40,657 nt of DNA from an uncultured Eubacteriales bacterium. Lineage in GTDB: Bacteria > Bacillota > Clostridia > Peptostreptococcales > Anaerovoracaceae. The DNA lies in the NCBI GenBank assembly GCA_900542245.1, contig UQMQ01000005.1, positions 1 through 40,657 of the forward strand. The letters are read 5' to 3'. A model generated the notes under the pieces. That model had not been told where the DNA came from and did not search any database. It was given only the letters and a program-made list of their open reading frames with translations. The translations under genes were made by a program, and so were the position numbers. Below are positions 24,878-33,807 of this stretch, one piece after another; the stretch's first letter is position 1, and the number at the start of each line of letters is the position of its first letter.

Positions 24878-25363
24878 ATGGCAATCAGAAAAATCGTAAC
24901 AGAGGGTGACGATATTTTAAGAAAACACTGCAGAGAAGTCAGTGAGGTGACAGACCGTATCCGCGAGACCATGCAGGATATGCTGGAGACGATGAGAAGT
25001 GAACAGGGTGTCGGCATTGCTGCACCGCAGGTCGGCATCATGCGCCGCATGTTTGTCGCAGAACCAGAGCCGGAGCGCGTTTATTTCATGATCAATCCGG
25101 TGATGCTGGAGCAGAGCGGCAGCCAGAGCGGAGATGAGGGATGTCTGAGCGTGCCGGGCCTCATCGGCAGTGTGGAACGCCCATCCCATATCAAAATCGA
25201 AGCACTGGACCTTGACGGCAATAAACAGGTCTATGAATTTGATGATTTCGACGCGCGCGTCATGTGCCACGAATATGACCATTTAGACGGTGTACTGTAT
25301 ATTGATAAGGCAGAGCATATCCGTCCGGCAGAGAGCGAAGCAGTTGATGAGGAAGCAGAATAG
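24878..25363 (+). CDS. def: Peptide deformylase
   Basis: This 161-residue metalloenzyme removes the N-formyl group from nascent proteins at the ribosome. All three family motifs are present: GVGIAAPQ (44-51), EGCLS (Cys89 as metal ligand) and HEYDH (His131 and His135 as ligands, Glu132 as the catalytic base). The C-terminal acidic tail rich in Glu is typical. The start at 24878 has GGAGG at 5-base spacing; ATG 24866, four codons earlier, has none. It is followed by fmt after 37 bases, the usual pairing of formylation and deformylation enzymes. Confidence 0.96.
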   Translation: MAIRKIVTEGDDILRKHCREVSEVTDRIRETMQDMLETMRSEQGVGIAAPQVGIMRRMFVAEPEPERVYFMINPVMLEQSGSQSGDEGCLSVPGLIGSVERPSHIKIEALDLDGNKQVYEFDDFDARVMCHEYDHLDGVLYIDKAEHIRPAESEAVDEEAE

Positions 25364-25400
25364 ACCAGCGTTGACAAATCACGAAAAAGGAGTAAAGCAT

Positions 25401-26330
25401 ATGAAAATTGTTTTTATGGGAACGCCGGATTTTGCAGCGGTGATTTTACAGGCACTCCTGGATTCGGAGCATGAAATCTGCGGCGTCGCCACCCAGCCGG
25501 ATAAGGCAAAAGACCGCGGCAAAAAGATACAGCTTACCCCTGTCAAGGAATTGGCGATTTCTCATGGGATTCCGGTGCTGCAGCCGGATCGCGTGCGCGG
25601 CAATGCAGATTTTTTACAGACGCTTGCGGACTGGCAGCCGGATCTCTGCGTTGTAGCAGCCTACGGACAAATTTTGCCAAAAGAGGTCCTAGAGCTGCCG
25701 AAGCTCGGTTGTATCAATGTTCATGCCTCGCTGCTGCCGAAACTGCGCGGCGCTTCGCCGATCCAACAAGCCATTGTAAGCGGAGAAACTGAAACAGGCG
25801 TGACGATTATGCAGATGGCAGAGGGGCTGGACACCGGAGATATGCTGGCGAAGGTCAGCCTGCCGATTGGCAGCATGAACGGCGGCGAGCTGCACGATGC
25901 GCTGGCAGAGGCGGGTGCAAAGCTTTTGGTCGCAACCCTGCCGCGTCTTGCAGCAGGCGACATCACACCGGAGCCGCAGGACGACAGTCAGGCCAGCTAC
26001 GCGGGCATGATCCGCAAGCAGGACGGGCATATCGATTTTACCAAAACACCGGAAGAAATTGAGCGCTTGATCCGCGGCTTTTCTCCATGGCCGGGTGCAT
26101 TCTGCGAGGAAAGCGGCAAGGTCATCAAATTTTGGGCGGCAGAGCCGCTGGATGAAAAGACGGATGCTGCGCCGGGTACGGTGCTGGAGGCGGACGACGC
26201 GGGTCTTCGCCTCAGCTGCGGCGGGCGCGTGCTTTTGGTAACAGAGCTGCAGGTGCCGGGGAAGAAGCGGACACGCGTCAGCGATTATTTGAGAGGAAAC
26301 AGAATGGAAAAGGGGACCGTTCTGGCTTAA
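25401..26330 (+). CDS. fmt: Methionyl-tRNA formyltransferase
   Basis: This 309-residue protein transfers a formyl group from 10-formyltetrahydrofolate to initiator Met-tRNA. The N-terminal Rossmann domain begins MKIVFMGTPDFAAVIL. The catalytic Asn-His pair is in INVHASLLPKLRGASPIQ, and the catalytic aspartate is in EGLDTGDML. The folate domain is followed by a C-terminal OB-like domain from about residue 205, with FSPWPGAF and RVSDYLRGNR. AAGGAG lies about 9 bases before the ATG, which decides this start. It sits within the priA-rpe operon, 37 bases after def and 48 before the zinc peptidase gene. Confidence 0.96.
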   Translation: MKIVFMGTPDFAAVILQALLDSEHEICGVATQPDKAKDRGKKIQLTPVKELAISHGIPVLQPDRVRGNADFLQTLADWQPDLCVVAAYGQILPKEVLELPKLGCINVHASLLPKLRGASPIQQAIVSGETETGVTIMQMAEGLDTGDMLAKVSLPIGSMNGGELHDALAEAGAKLLVATLPRLAAGDITPEPQDDSQASYAGMIRKQDGHIDFTKTPEEIERLIRGFSPWPGAFCEESGKVIKFWAAEPLDEKTDAAPGTVLEADDAGLRLSCGGRVLLVTELQVPGKKRTRVSDYLRGNRMEKGTVLA

Positions 26331-26378
26331 AGATTGATCCGGCAGGATCGATGATAAACAGATATGGAGGGATATCAC

Positions 26379-27077
26379 ATGTGGGATTATTACGCAAGCT
26401 ACTGGATACTGATTCCTGCGATTTTGTTCACATTCTACGCGCAGGCAAAGGTCAGTTCCAATTTTAAAAGGTACTCTAAGGTCAGAAATGACCGCAATCT
26501 AACCGGCGCACAGGCGGCGCGCATGGTGCTGGATGCCAACGGGCTCAGAGATGTGCAGATCGAAGCGATCCACGGCAGTCTGACCGACCATTACGACCCG
26601 CGCAGCCGGGTACTGCGCTTATCGGAGACGGTTTGCAATGTCAATTCTGTGGCTGCGGTCAGCGTTGCCTGTCACGAAGCAGGGCACGCCCTGCAGCACG
26701 CGCAGAACTACGCGCCGCTCAAGATGCGAAACTCCATCGTGCCGGTCGTCAACCTGGCATCGAATTTATGCTGGCCGCTTGCCATTCTCGGCATTGTTCT
26801 GCTCTACAACGGCAGCTATATCGGAGACACCCTATTCAATATCGCAGTGGTTGCGATGCTGGCAGTCATCCTCTTTCACGCAGTTACTTTGCCTGTGGAA
26901 TTCAACGCCAGCAGCCGCGCACTGAAACAGATGGAAGCGCTCAGGATTGTTGATGATGCAGAGCTGCCGGGTGCTAAGAAGGTACTGCGCGCCGCAGCGA
27001 TGACCTATGTGGCGGCGCTTGCCGCAGCGATTGCGAATCTGCTGCGTTTGCTTGCCATAAGAGGGAACCGGGACTGA
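26379..27077 (+). CDS. Membrane zinc metallopeptidase (YugP-like, Pfam Zn_peptidase_2)
   Basis: This 232-residue membrane protein carries the zinc protease motif HEAGH at residues 99-103. It is flanked by an N-terminal membrane helix (YWILIPAILFTFY) and two further hydrophobic segments after the motif (about 130-180). The downstream ELxxNxSSR-like stretch, here VEFNASSRALKQ, is a family hallmark. The substrate is not known. The start has GGAGG at about 8 bases, and a different ATG 15 bases earlier does not. Its stop overlaps the rsmB start by one base (TGATG). This gene commonly sits between fmt and rsmB in Clostridia. Confidence 0.9.
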   Translation: MWDYYASYWILIPAILFTFYAQAKVSSNFKRYSKVRNDRNLTGAQAARMVLDANGLRDVQIEAIHGSLTDHYDPRSRVLRLSETVCNVNSVAAVSVACHEAGHALQHAQNYAPLKMRNSIVPVVNLASNLCWPLAILGIVLLYNGSYIGDTLFNIAVVAMLAVILFHAVTLPVEFNASSRALKQMEALRIVDDAELPGAKKVLRAAAMTYVAALAAAIANLLRLLAIRGNRD

Positions 27078-28354
27078 TGGATATGGATAGAAACACCGCC
27101 TTTGCGGTACTTTTGGACATCGAAAAAAGCGAAGCATTTTCCAATCTCGCGCTGAATCGGCGCATCGCAGAGAATCAGCCGCAGAATCAGGCCTTTGTCA
27201 GAGAACTGGTATACGGTGTCCTGAAATACAAGCTGCTGCTGGACTATCAGCTTGACAGGCTGGTCAAAACCGGCGTCAGGAAGCTAAAAAAACAGGATTT
27301 GACACTGCTGCGCATGGGCATGTATCAGCTTATCTTTATGGATAGCGTGCCGGAATACGCGGCGGTCAGCGAAACGGTACAGATGGCCAAAAAATATGCG
27401 CGCGGCAGGGAAAGCTTTATCAACGCTGTCCTGCGGAGTTTTATCCGCAGCGGCAGGAAGCTGCAGCTGCCGGACCGCGCGCAGGATACGGTCGGTTACC
27501 TGTCTGTCGCCTATTCCGCTGCGCCTTGGATCGTTCGCCTGTGGATGGACGCTTACGGCGAACAGGAGACGGAAGCCCTGCTTGCGGCATCGAATCAGAC
27601 ACCGGAGCTGTGTGTGCGTGTCAACCCCTTGCGAACGACCGCTGCGCAGCTCGCAGAGGAGCTGCGCGGCGCGGGCTTTCTCGTCAAGCCCGCGCCGCAT
27701 ACCGCGCACGCCCTGCTGGTGCGCGGCAGCGGTCTTCTGGCGACCGAGGCTTATCTGCGTGGCTGCTTTTCGGTGCAGGACGAGGCTTCCATTCTGGTGG
27801 CCGATGCAGTCGGCGCACAGCCGGGAGAGACTGTGCTCGATGTCTGCGCGGCACCCGGCGGCAAGACCTTGGCGATGGCAGAGCAGATGGAAAATCGCGG
27901 GGCACTGCTCGCGATGGACTTGTATGGGCACAAGCTGTCGCTGATCGAGAAACATGCGCAGAGCGCGGGCATCACCATCGTACAGACACGCTGCCATGAC
28001 AGCCGGGGATGCCTGGAAGCTTATACTTCACGTGCCGATCGCGTACTGGCGGATGTACCATGCTCGGGATTCGGTGTTCTGCGCCGCAAGCCGGAGATCA
28101 AATACAAAGAAACCAGCGAGCTGACAGAGCTTGTCAAGATACAAAAACAGATCCTCGCGGCAGCTGCCGCCTATGTCAAACCGGGCGGCACGCTTGTGTA
28201 CAGCACCTGCACGATCAACCCCGCTGAGAACGATCGGCAAACGGCGGCGTTTCTTGCAGCGCATGAGGAATTCCACAAAACAGAGGAGCAGCAGTTTTTG
28301 CCGCAGATGGGCATGGACGGGCTGTATTACTGCAAAATGAAAAGAGCAGAGTAG
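27077..28354 (+). CDS. rsmB: 16S rRNA cytosine-967 C5-methyltransferase
   Basis: This 425-residue enzyme methylates C5 of cytosine 967 in 16S rRNA using S-adenosylmethionine. Residues 1-140 form the NusB-like RNA-binding domain (AFVRELVYGVLKYKLLLDYQ). The methyltransferase domain has the SAM site VLDVCAAPGGKTLAMA. The two catalytic cysteines are Cys329 in DVPCSGFGVLRRKPE and Cys378 in VYSTCTINPAEN; one forms the covalent intermediate and the other releases it. The start overlaps the upstream stop by one base; a second ATG six bases on is also possible. It is coupled to the zinc peptidase gene, and prpC follows after 27 bases, where rlmN is often found in relatives. Confidence 0.95.
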   Translation: MDMDRNTAFAVLLDIEKSEAFSNLALNRRIAENQPQNQAFVRELVYGVLKYKLLLDYQLDRLVKTGVRKLKKQDLTLLRMGMYQLIFMDSVPEYAAVSETVQMAKKYARGRESFINAVLRSFIRSGRKLQLPDRAQDTVGYLSVAYSAAPWIVRLWMDAYGEQETEALLAASNQTPELCVRVNPLRTTAAQLAEELRGAGFLVKPAPHTAHALLVRGSGLLATEAYLRGCFSVQDEASILVADAVGAQPGETVLDVCAAPGGKTLAMAEQMENRGALLAMDLYGHKLSLIEKHAQSAGITIVQTRCHDSRGCLEAYTSRADRVLADVPCSGFGVLRRKPEIKYKETSELTELVKIQKQILAAAAAYVKPGGTLVYSTCTINPAENDRQTAAFLAAHEEFHKTEEQQFLPQMGMDGLYYCKMKRAE

Positions 28355-28381
28355 GGACAGGGTTCCCGGAAAGGAGCGCAG

Positions 28382-29131
28382 ATGCAGGTCGGATTCAAGT
28401 CCGATAAGGGGCTGATGAGGAGCAATAACGAGGACGCGTGCTTCGTGCTGCTGCCTGACAAGGTCTATGTCGTGGCCGACGGCGTCGGAGGCGGCAATGC
28501 GGGCGAGATCGCCAGCAGGACCGCAGTCAGTGAGATTGCAAACTATATCGTTTCGCATCCGCTGGCAGAAAAGGACAACAAATATGCGATCGTCAATTAT
28601 CTGCAGGATTGTCTGGACAAGGCAAATCGAAAGATCTACGAGCTTTCGCATACATATGAAGAAAACAGCGGCATGGCGACGACGGTCGTCATTGTCTATG
28701 CCGCCGCAGGCAAGGCCTACATCACCAACGTCGGTGACAGCCGCGCCTATCTGTACCGCAGCGGTCAGCTGGCCCAGCTGACGGAGGATCATACCTATGT
28801 CAACACGTTGGTCAAGGCAGGGATTCTCTCGCCGGAGCAGGCTGAACTGGACGAACGCAAGAATGTGATCACGAAAGCACTCGGCGCGGACAAAAGCGTG
28901 GAGCCGGATTTTTTCCAGGTAGAGATCCAGAAGGACGACCGCTTTCTCATCTGTACGGACGGACTTTATGACGAGGTCGGAGACCGGGAGATGATCGAGG
29001 TACTGGAGCAGTACGCCTCCATGTCGGAGGTGTGCGCGGAGCTCATTCAAAGGGCAAATCGCAACGGTGGACATGATAATATCACCGTCATCAGTCTGAA
29101 GGTAACAGAGGAGGATATCTATGAGCACTAG
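28382..29131 (+). CDS. prpC: PP2C-type Ser/Thr protein phosphatase (PrpC/Stp)
   Basis: This 249-residue PPM/PP2C phosphatase reverses phosphorylation by the kinase encoded next. The metal-binding motifs are intact: RSNNEDA near residue 14, VVADGVGGGNAGE (Asp of the binuclear metal site), GMATTVV, NVGDSRAYLYR, DGLYDEVGD and GGHDNITVI near the C-terminus. It is soluble and cytoplasmic. AAGGAG lies about 6 bases before the ATG. Its last 11 bases overlap the start of the kinase gene, a coupling seen widely for this pair in Firmicutes. Confidence 0.95.
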   Translation: MQVGFKSDKGLMRSNNEDACFVLLPDKVYVVADGVGGGNAGEIASRTAVSEIANYIVSHPLAEKDNKYAIVNYLQDCLDKANRKIYELSHTYEENSGMATTVVIVYAAAGKAYITNVGDSRAYLYRSGQLAQLTEDHTYVNTLVKAGILSPEQAELDERKNVITKALGADKSVEPDFFQVEIQKDDRFLICTDGLYDEVGDREMIEVLEQYASMSEVCAELIQRANRNGGHDNITVISLKVTEEDIYEH

Positions 29132-30953
29132 ATTATTGGCCGGCAGATACGAATTGATCGAGAAGATCGGCGAGGGCGGCATGGCGATCGTTTATAAAGC
29201 GCGCTGCAGGCTGCTCAACCGTTATGTAGCCATTAAAATCTTACGTCCGGAGTTTACCAAGGACGAGCAGTTTATCGAAAATTTCAAGCGAGAGTCGCAG
29301 GCAGCGGCAGCCTTGACGCACCCGAACATTGTGAGCGTCTATGACGTCGGCAAAGAGGGCAATATCCACTTCATCGTCATGGAGCTGGTAGAGGGCAAGA
29401 CGCTCAGTCAATATATTGAAGAAAAAGGGCGGCTGGACTATAAGGAGGCCATCAGCATTACGCGGCAGGTCGCTTCAGCGCTCAGTCTGGCACACAAAAA
29501 TCAGATCGTACACAGGGACATCAAGCCGCATAATATTCTGATCACCAATACGGGCGTGGCGAAGCTGGCAGATTTTGGTATTGCGAAAGCAGTCAGTGCG
29601 TCCACGATCATCGGCGGCAATCATAAGGTCATGGGCTCTGTACACTATTTTTCGCCGGAACAGGCGCGCGGCGCTTATGTAGACGAACGTTCGGACATCT
29701 ATTCTCTGGGCATCGTTCTCTACGAAATGCTGACCGGTAAGGTACCGTTTGACGGAGATAACCCAATTACCATCGCGCTGATGCACATCAATGAGCCGAT
29801 GCCATCGGTGACGGCACAGGTGCCGGGCATCCCGCCGCAGCTGGAAAAGATCATCATGAAAGCGACCGAGAAGTATCAGTCCAATCGTTACCGCACTGCA
29901 GATGAAATGATCGAGGATTTGGATAATATCGAGTTTATCACCAAGGTGATGGGACAGAAAGCGTTTGTGACAGATCTGAATGATGCGGAATCCGAGACTG
30001 CAGCGGCGCAGGCAGCCCGCAGAGAAAAGCAGACAAAGCGCAATACCGCAGGCTACGAAAGCAGACAGACGGAACGGCAGGAGTATGCAGAGCCTGCGCC
30101 GCAGATACAGGCAGAGCCGCAGGTCGAGACGCATAAATCAAGACTGACAGAAGAAAAGACGAAGAAAGCAACGACTGCTTTCATCATCGGCGGCGGTGCA
30201 GTGATTCTTGTCGCGGCGATCGTGGTGCTGGGCATCGTCCTCGGCTGGTTCGGCGGCGGTGCGAAACCGATCGAGGTGCCTGGTTTTGCGGGCAAAACTC
30301 TGGAGGAAGCGCAGCAGGAGGCCGAGGCGCTGGGTCTGAAGGTCGAGAAGGGTGAAGAGTTTTACAGTGCGGATCAGGAGGCCGGGTTGATCACGACACA
30401 GGAACCGACGGCAGGTTCTGAAGTCAGTGAAGGTAAGACGATCATCGTCAACATCAGTAAGGGTAAAAAAGACGGCGTGATGCCGAAGGTCGTCGGCAAG
30501 GATCTGGAGGAAGGCAGAGCAGAATTAGAAGCCTTAGGCTTTGGTATTTCGCTGGTCAGAGAGGTGACTGACAGTAAGCCGAAAAATACGATCATCCGTC
30601 AGTCAATCGATGCTGGACAGTCTGCGCCGGATGGCACGATGATCGAGGTCGAGGTCAGCAACGGCAAGGGCAAGGAAATGGTCAAGATGCCGAATATCAT
30701 CGGCAAGACGCCGGACGAAGCCAATGCGCTGCTTGCAAATGAGGGTCTTGCGGCAGCGGTACCGGTCTTTGAAGAGACTACGGAGATCGCACAGAATCTG
30801 GTCTTCTGGCAGCAGTATCCGGAGGGCACCGAGTTGGAAAAGGGTACGGAAGTCCAGTACAAGGTCAGCAAGGGCGAGCAGCCTGCCGGCAGCGGCAACG
30901 GAACCGATGTGATCGACGGCGATGAGGAAGATCCGGCAACGGACGAGGAATAA
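29121..30953 (+). CDS. pknB: PASTA-domain Ser/Thr protein kinase (PknB/PrkC/Stk)
   Basis: This 610-residue membrane kinase senses cell-wall fragments and phosphorylates proteins of growth, division and translation. The kinase domain (about 10-275) has GEGGMAIVY, Lys39, HRDIKPHN (Asp133) and DFG (Asp151). A Gln/Glu-rich juxtamembrane linker follows, then one membrane helix (about 350-376, FIIGGGAVILVAAIVVLGIV). Outside the cell are three PASTA repeats, at about 383-448, 449-518 and 519-582, with VPGFAGKTLEEA, MPKVVGKDLEEG and MPNIIGKTPDEA as their first lines. An acidic tail ends the protein. AGGAGG inside the phosphatase gene drives its start. No repeat is broken, and the catalytic residues are all there. 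Confidence 0.95.
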   Translation: MSTRLLAGRYELIEKIGEGGMAIVYKARCRLLNRYVAIKILRPEFTKDEQFIENFKRESQAAAALTHPNIVSVYDVGKEGNIHFIVMELVEGKTLSQYIEEKGRLDYKEAISITRQVASALSLAHKNQIVHRDIKPHNILITNTGVAKLADFGIAKAVSASTIIGGNHKVMGSVHYFSPEQARGAYVDERSDIYSLGIVLYEMLTGKVPFDGDNPITIALMHINEPMPSVTAQVPGIPPQLEKIIMKATEKYQSNRYRTADEMIEDLDNIEFITKVMGQKAFVTDLNDAESETAAAQAARREKQTKRNTAGYESRQTERQEYAEPAPQIQAEPQVETHKSRLTEEKTKKATTAFIIGGGAVILVAAIVVLGIVLGWFGGGAKPIEVPGFAGKTLEEAQQEAEALGLKVEKGEEFYSADQEAGLITTQEPTAGSEVSEGKTIIVNISKGKKDGVMPKVVGKDLEEGRAELEALGFGISLVREVTDSKPKNTIIRQSIDAGQSAPDGTMIEVEVSNGKGKEMVKMPNIIGKTPDEANALLANEGLAAAVPVFEETTEIAQNLVFWQQYPEGTELEKGTEVQYKVSKGEQPAGSGNGTDVIDGDEEDPATDEE

Positions 30954-30970
30954 AAGGAAAACGGGATTTT

Positions 30971-31843
30971 ATGACGGGATTGATCATGAAAGGGATCGGC
31001 GGCTTCTATTATGTACAGACGGAGGCCGGGTTGATCGAGGCAAAGGGCAGAGGTATCTTCCGTAAAGACGGTATGACGTTGGCTGTCGGAGATTTTGTGG
31101 ATATGGATATCATCGATGAAACCGAAAAGAAAGGCGTTATCAATGAGATCCTGCCGCGAAAAAATCAGTTTATCCGCCCGCCGATTGTTAACGTGGATAT
31201 TTTCTTGATTATCTGCGCGGCGACACGACCGAAACCGAATTTCGCGCTGATCGATAAGTTTTTAGTGATGGCGGAGATGCACAATGTGGAGGCGGTGCTC
31301 TGCATCAACAAATGCGATGAAGCCGATGAGGAAGAAATTGCTGCCCTCAAGGAAGCCTATGCGGCTGTCTATCCGGTCCTTTGCGTGAGCGGCAGGACAG
31401 GAGAAGGCATGGAACAGCTGGAGGCGATCATCGCGGGGAAAACTGCCGCGCTGGCGGGTCCTTCCGGTGTCGGAAAATCGACGATGCTCAACGCGATGAT
31501 TCCGCATGCCAATATGCAGACCGGCGCCATCAGTGAAAAGACCAAACGCGGCAGGCATACGACCCGCCATGTGGAACTGTTCGAGGTCGAGGGCGGCGGC
31601 AAGGTGTTCGATACGCCGGGCTTTACTTCGTTTGAGATTATGGAAGCGGGAGAGGACGATTTACGGCTGTATTATCCGGAGCTGGAACGCTATGAGGGTC
31701 AGTGCCGTTATGATAACTGCCGTCACATAACAGAGCCGGACTGCGCGGTGCGGGAAGCGGTAAAAAACGGCGAAATCCCGAAACAGCGCTATGAATCCTA
31801 CGCCGCGAACATCGAGGAAATCCGCGGAAAGAAAAAATACTAG
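30971..31843 (+). CDS. rsgA: Ribosome small-subunit-dependent GTPase RsgA
   Basis: This 290-residue circularly permuted GTPase helps mature the 30S ribosomal subunit. The N-terminal OB-fold (about 1-70) binds rRNA. The G motifs come in permuted order: NKCD (G4), then GPSGVGKST (G1), then DTPG (G3). A C-terminal zinc site is formed by CRYDNCRH and the later Cys in EPDCAVR. It starts 17 bases after pknB with a modest AAGGA site, so it belongs to the same operon. The order pknB-rsgA-rpe is standard in Firmicutes. Confidence 0.95.
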   Translation: MTGLIMKGIGGFYYVQTEAGLIEAKGRGIFRKDGMTLAVGDFVDMDIIDETEKKGVINEILPRKNQFIRPPIVNVDIFLIICAATRPKPNFALIDKFLVMAEMHNVEAVLCINKCDEADEEEIAALKEAYAAVYPVLCVSGRTGEGMEQLEAIIAGKTAALAGPSGVGKSTMLNAMIPHANMQTGAISEKTKRGRHTTRHVELFEVEGGGKVFDTPGFTSFEIMEAGEDDLRLYYPELERYEGQCRYDNCRHITEPDCAVREAVKNGEIPKQRYESYAANIEEIRGKKKY

Positions 31844-31931
31844 CAGTTTCGATACGTTCGATGCGGTAGAAATCCATAACAGCAGAAAAATTACAAAAAT
31901 AAAAAGCATGAAAGCAATGAGGTGAACACAA

Positions 31932-32582
31932 ATGCTGAAACTGGCACCATCGATTTTATCGGCAGACTTTGCCTGTCTGCTGGAAGATATTCAAAAGATT
32001 GCGCGGGGCGGCGCAGATTATATCCATGTAGACGTCATGGACGGACATTTTGTACCGAATATCAGCTTCGGCGCGCCGGTCATGAATGCCCTGAACGGGA
32101 AGACTTCCCTGCCTTACGATGTACATCTGATGATCGAAGCTCCGGATCAGTATATCGACAGCTTTGTGACCCCGCAGACTGCCTATATTACGGTGCATCA
32201 GGAAGCCTGTGTGCATTTGCACCGCACGATCCAGAATATCCATGCCAAGGGCGTCAAGGCAGGCGTGGCGATCAATCCGGCGACGCCGGTCAGCACGCTG
32301 TCCTGTATCCTGGAGGATGTGGATCTGGTGCTGGTGATGTCGGTCAATCCGGGCTTCGGCGGACAAAAATTTATTCCGTCGGCCTTGGAGAAGGTCAAAA
32401 CACTTGCGGAAATCAAGCGCGCGAAAGGGCTTTCGTTTGCCATTGAGATCGACGGAGGTATTACCTTGGATAATGCGAAAGCGGTGATGGAAGCCGGTGT
32501 GGAGATCGCAGTTGCAGGCTCTGCCGTTTTTGGGGCGGCGGACGTATCGCAGCGCGTTTCTGATTTCAAGGCGATCCGATAG
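31932..32582 (+). CDS. rpe: Ribulose-phosphate 3-epimerase
   Basis: This 216-residue TIM-barrel enzyme interconverts ribulose 5-phosphate and xylulose 5-phosphate in the pentose phosphate pathway. Typical motifs are LAPSILSADFACL, HVDVMDGHFVPNISFGAPV (metal-binding Asp and His), DVHLMIE, VMSVNPGFGGQKFIP and EIDGGITLDNA. GAGGTG lies about 7 bases before the ATG. It is the last gene of the priA-rpe operon; the terminator at 32645-32686 follows 62 bases after the stop. Confidence 0.95.
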   Translation: MLKLAPSILSADFACLLEDIQKIARGGADYIHVDVMDGHFVPNISFGAPVMNALNGKTSLPYDVHLMIEAPDQYIDSFVTPQTAYITVHQEACVHLHRTIQNIHAKGVKAGVAINPATPVSTLSCILEDVDLVLVMSVNPGFGGQKFIPSALEKVKTLAEIKRAKGLSFAIEIDGGITLDNAKAVMEAGVEIAVAGSAVFGAADVSQRVSDFKAIR

Positions 32583-32644
32583 AAAGCGCAGATGGCGCGG
32601 TGAAATCGATGACAGCCGTTTTGACAGCATGGCGAACACAAAGT

Positions 32645-32686
32645 ATACAGAATTCTTGTGGAAAAACACAAGCGTTCTGTATTTTT
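32645..32686 (+). terminator. Rho-independent terminator after rpe
   Basis: ATACAGAA (32645-32652) pairs with TTCTGTAT (32675-32682), and CTTGTG (32655-32660) with CACAAG (32667-32672). A 2-base internal loop and a GAAAAA apical loop separate them. A run of five T (32682-32686) follows. Confidence 0.85.
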
Positions 32687-32689
32687 GCA

Positions 32690-32718
32690 TTGAAATTTGT
32701 ACAAAAACCAGGTATAAT
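32690..32718 (+). promoter_or_regulatory. Sigma-A type promoter of holA
   Basis: TTGAAA (32690-32695), a 17-base spacer and a perfect TATAAT (32713-32718). The start codon at 32752 leaves a leader of about 27 bases. It begins right after the rpe terminator, marking a clean operon boundary. Confidence 0.85.
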
Positions 32719-32751
32719 ATTACACTAGAGTGAGGAAGAAAAGGAGCATGT

Positions 32752-33804
32752 ATGGCTGGTAATTTTGAAAAAAAGGAGCACGCTTTTCGTGTGTTCAGTC
32801 GTGACTTGAAGCAAGACGATTTCCCGCCGATTCTTTTCTTTTACGGCACAGAGGATTTTTTGATCCACTGGGCGGCGGATTCTCTCAAAAAGAAATATGT
32901 CATGCCGGGTGCAGAAACCGTTGATTATGTGAAACTCAGCGAGGATACGCAAACCGTCGATCAGATTCTGGAGGCATGCAACACCTTCTCTATGTTTTCA
33001 CCGAGGCGTGTGATCTGGGTCAAGGACTATGCGCCGCTTTGCGGTAGCAATGTTAAAGGCTTTGGGGCCTCGGAGCTTGCAAAGCTCAGCGACTACATCG
33101 ACAGCCCGAACGACGGCGCGATCTTGATTTTTTCTTCCGAAGAGATAGATGAAAAAAGCGCGCTGGTCAAAAAGCTCAAAAAAGAGGCAAAGGTCTACGA
33201 CTTCTGCAAATTAGATCGTACCCAGCTGCTCGGCTTTACGGAAAAACGCTTCAAGGCTGCGGGCGTGCAGATTTCGCGGGAGCTGCTGCAATATCTGCTG
33301 GATGAGACCGGATATTTCCATAAGGAGACGGAATATCGCATTTCGACGCTAGCCAATGATATTCAGAAGGTGATCGCGCACAGCAGGGGCGGGATCGTGA
33401 CCGAGGCGGATATCGCCCAGTCTGTCAATGGGGATCTTGACACTTTTGTGTTCAATTTTTTAGATTATATCAGTATGGGCAGGAAGGACATGGCGTTCAG
33501 CCTGCTGCACAATATTTTGACGGCGGGTTCCGATGTGTACGCAGTGACGGGGCTTTTGGTCAACCACTTCGAGCTGATGCTGGAGATCAAGGAACTCAAA
33601 AACGCAGGTATGCACGCCGGGGAGATCGCCAAAACCTTGAAAGTACACGAGTTTCGTGTCAAAAAGGCAATGGGATTCTGTGAAAAATTTACAATAGAGA
33701 AATTAAAAAGCATCCTAATCCAACTTTATGAGATCGACCGCAATATCAAAACAGGTGCTTTAGAGCCGGAGCTTGCGCTCGAACTTTTGGTAGGGAGGAT
33801 ATAG
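32752..33804 (+). CDS. holA: DNA polymerase III delta subunit
   Basis: This 350-residue protein is the wrench subunit of the clamp loader, which opens the sliding clamp for loading onto DNA. Near the N-terminus, ILFFYGTEDFLIHWAADSLK matches the family's first line, and FSMFSPRRVIWVKDY and GAILIFSSEEIDE follow. The C-terminal collar domain ends with TGALEPELALELLVGRI, a strongly conserved closing motif. As expected for delta, the nucleotide-binding residues are missing. AAGGAG lies 7 bases before the ATG. It is followed by a transporter gene after only 3 bases. Confidence 0.93.
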   Translation: MAGNFEKKEHAFRVFSRDLKQDDFPPILFFYGTEDFLIHWAADSLKKKYVMPGAETVDYVKLSEDTQTVDQILEACNTFSMFSPRRVIWVKDYAPLCGSNVKGFGASELAKLSDYIDSPNDGAILIFSSEEIDEKSALVKKLKKEAKVYDFCKLDRTQLLGFTEKRFKAAGVQISRELLQYLLDETGYFHKETEYRISTLANDIQKVIAHSRGGIVTEADIAQSVNGDLDTFVFNFLDYISMGRKDMAFSLLHNILTAGSDVYAVTGLLVNHFELMLEIKELKNAGMHAGEIAKTLKVHEFRVKKAMGFCEKFTIEKLKSILIQLYEIDRNIKTGALEPELALELLVGRI

Positions 33805-33807
33805 GAC

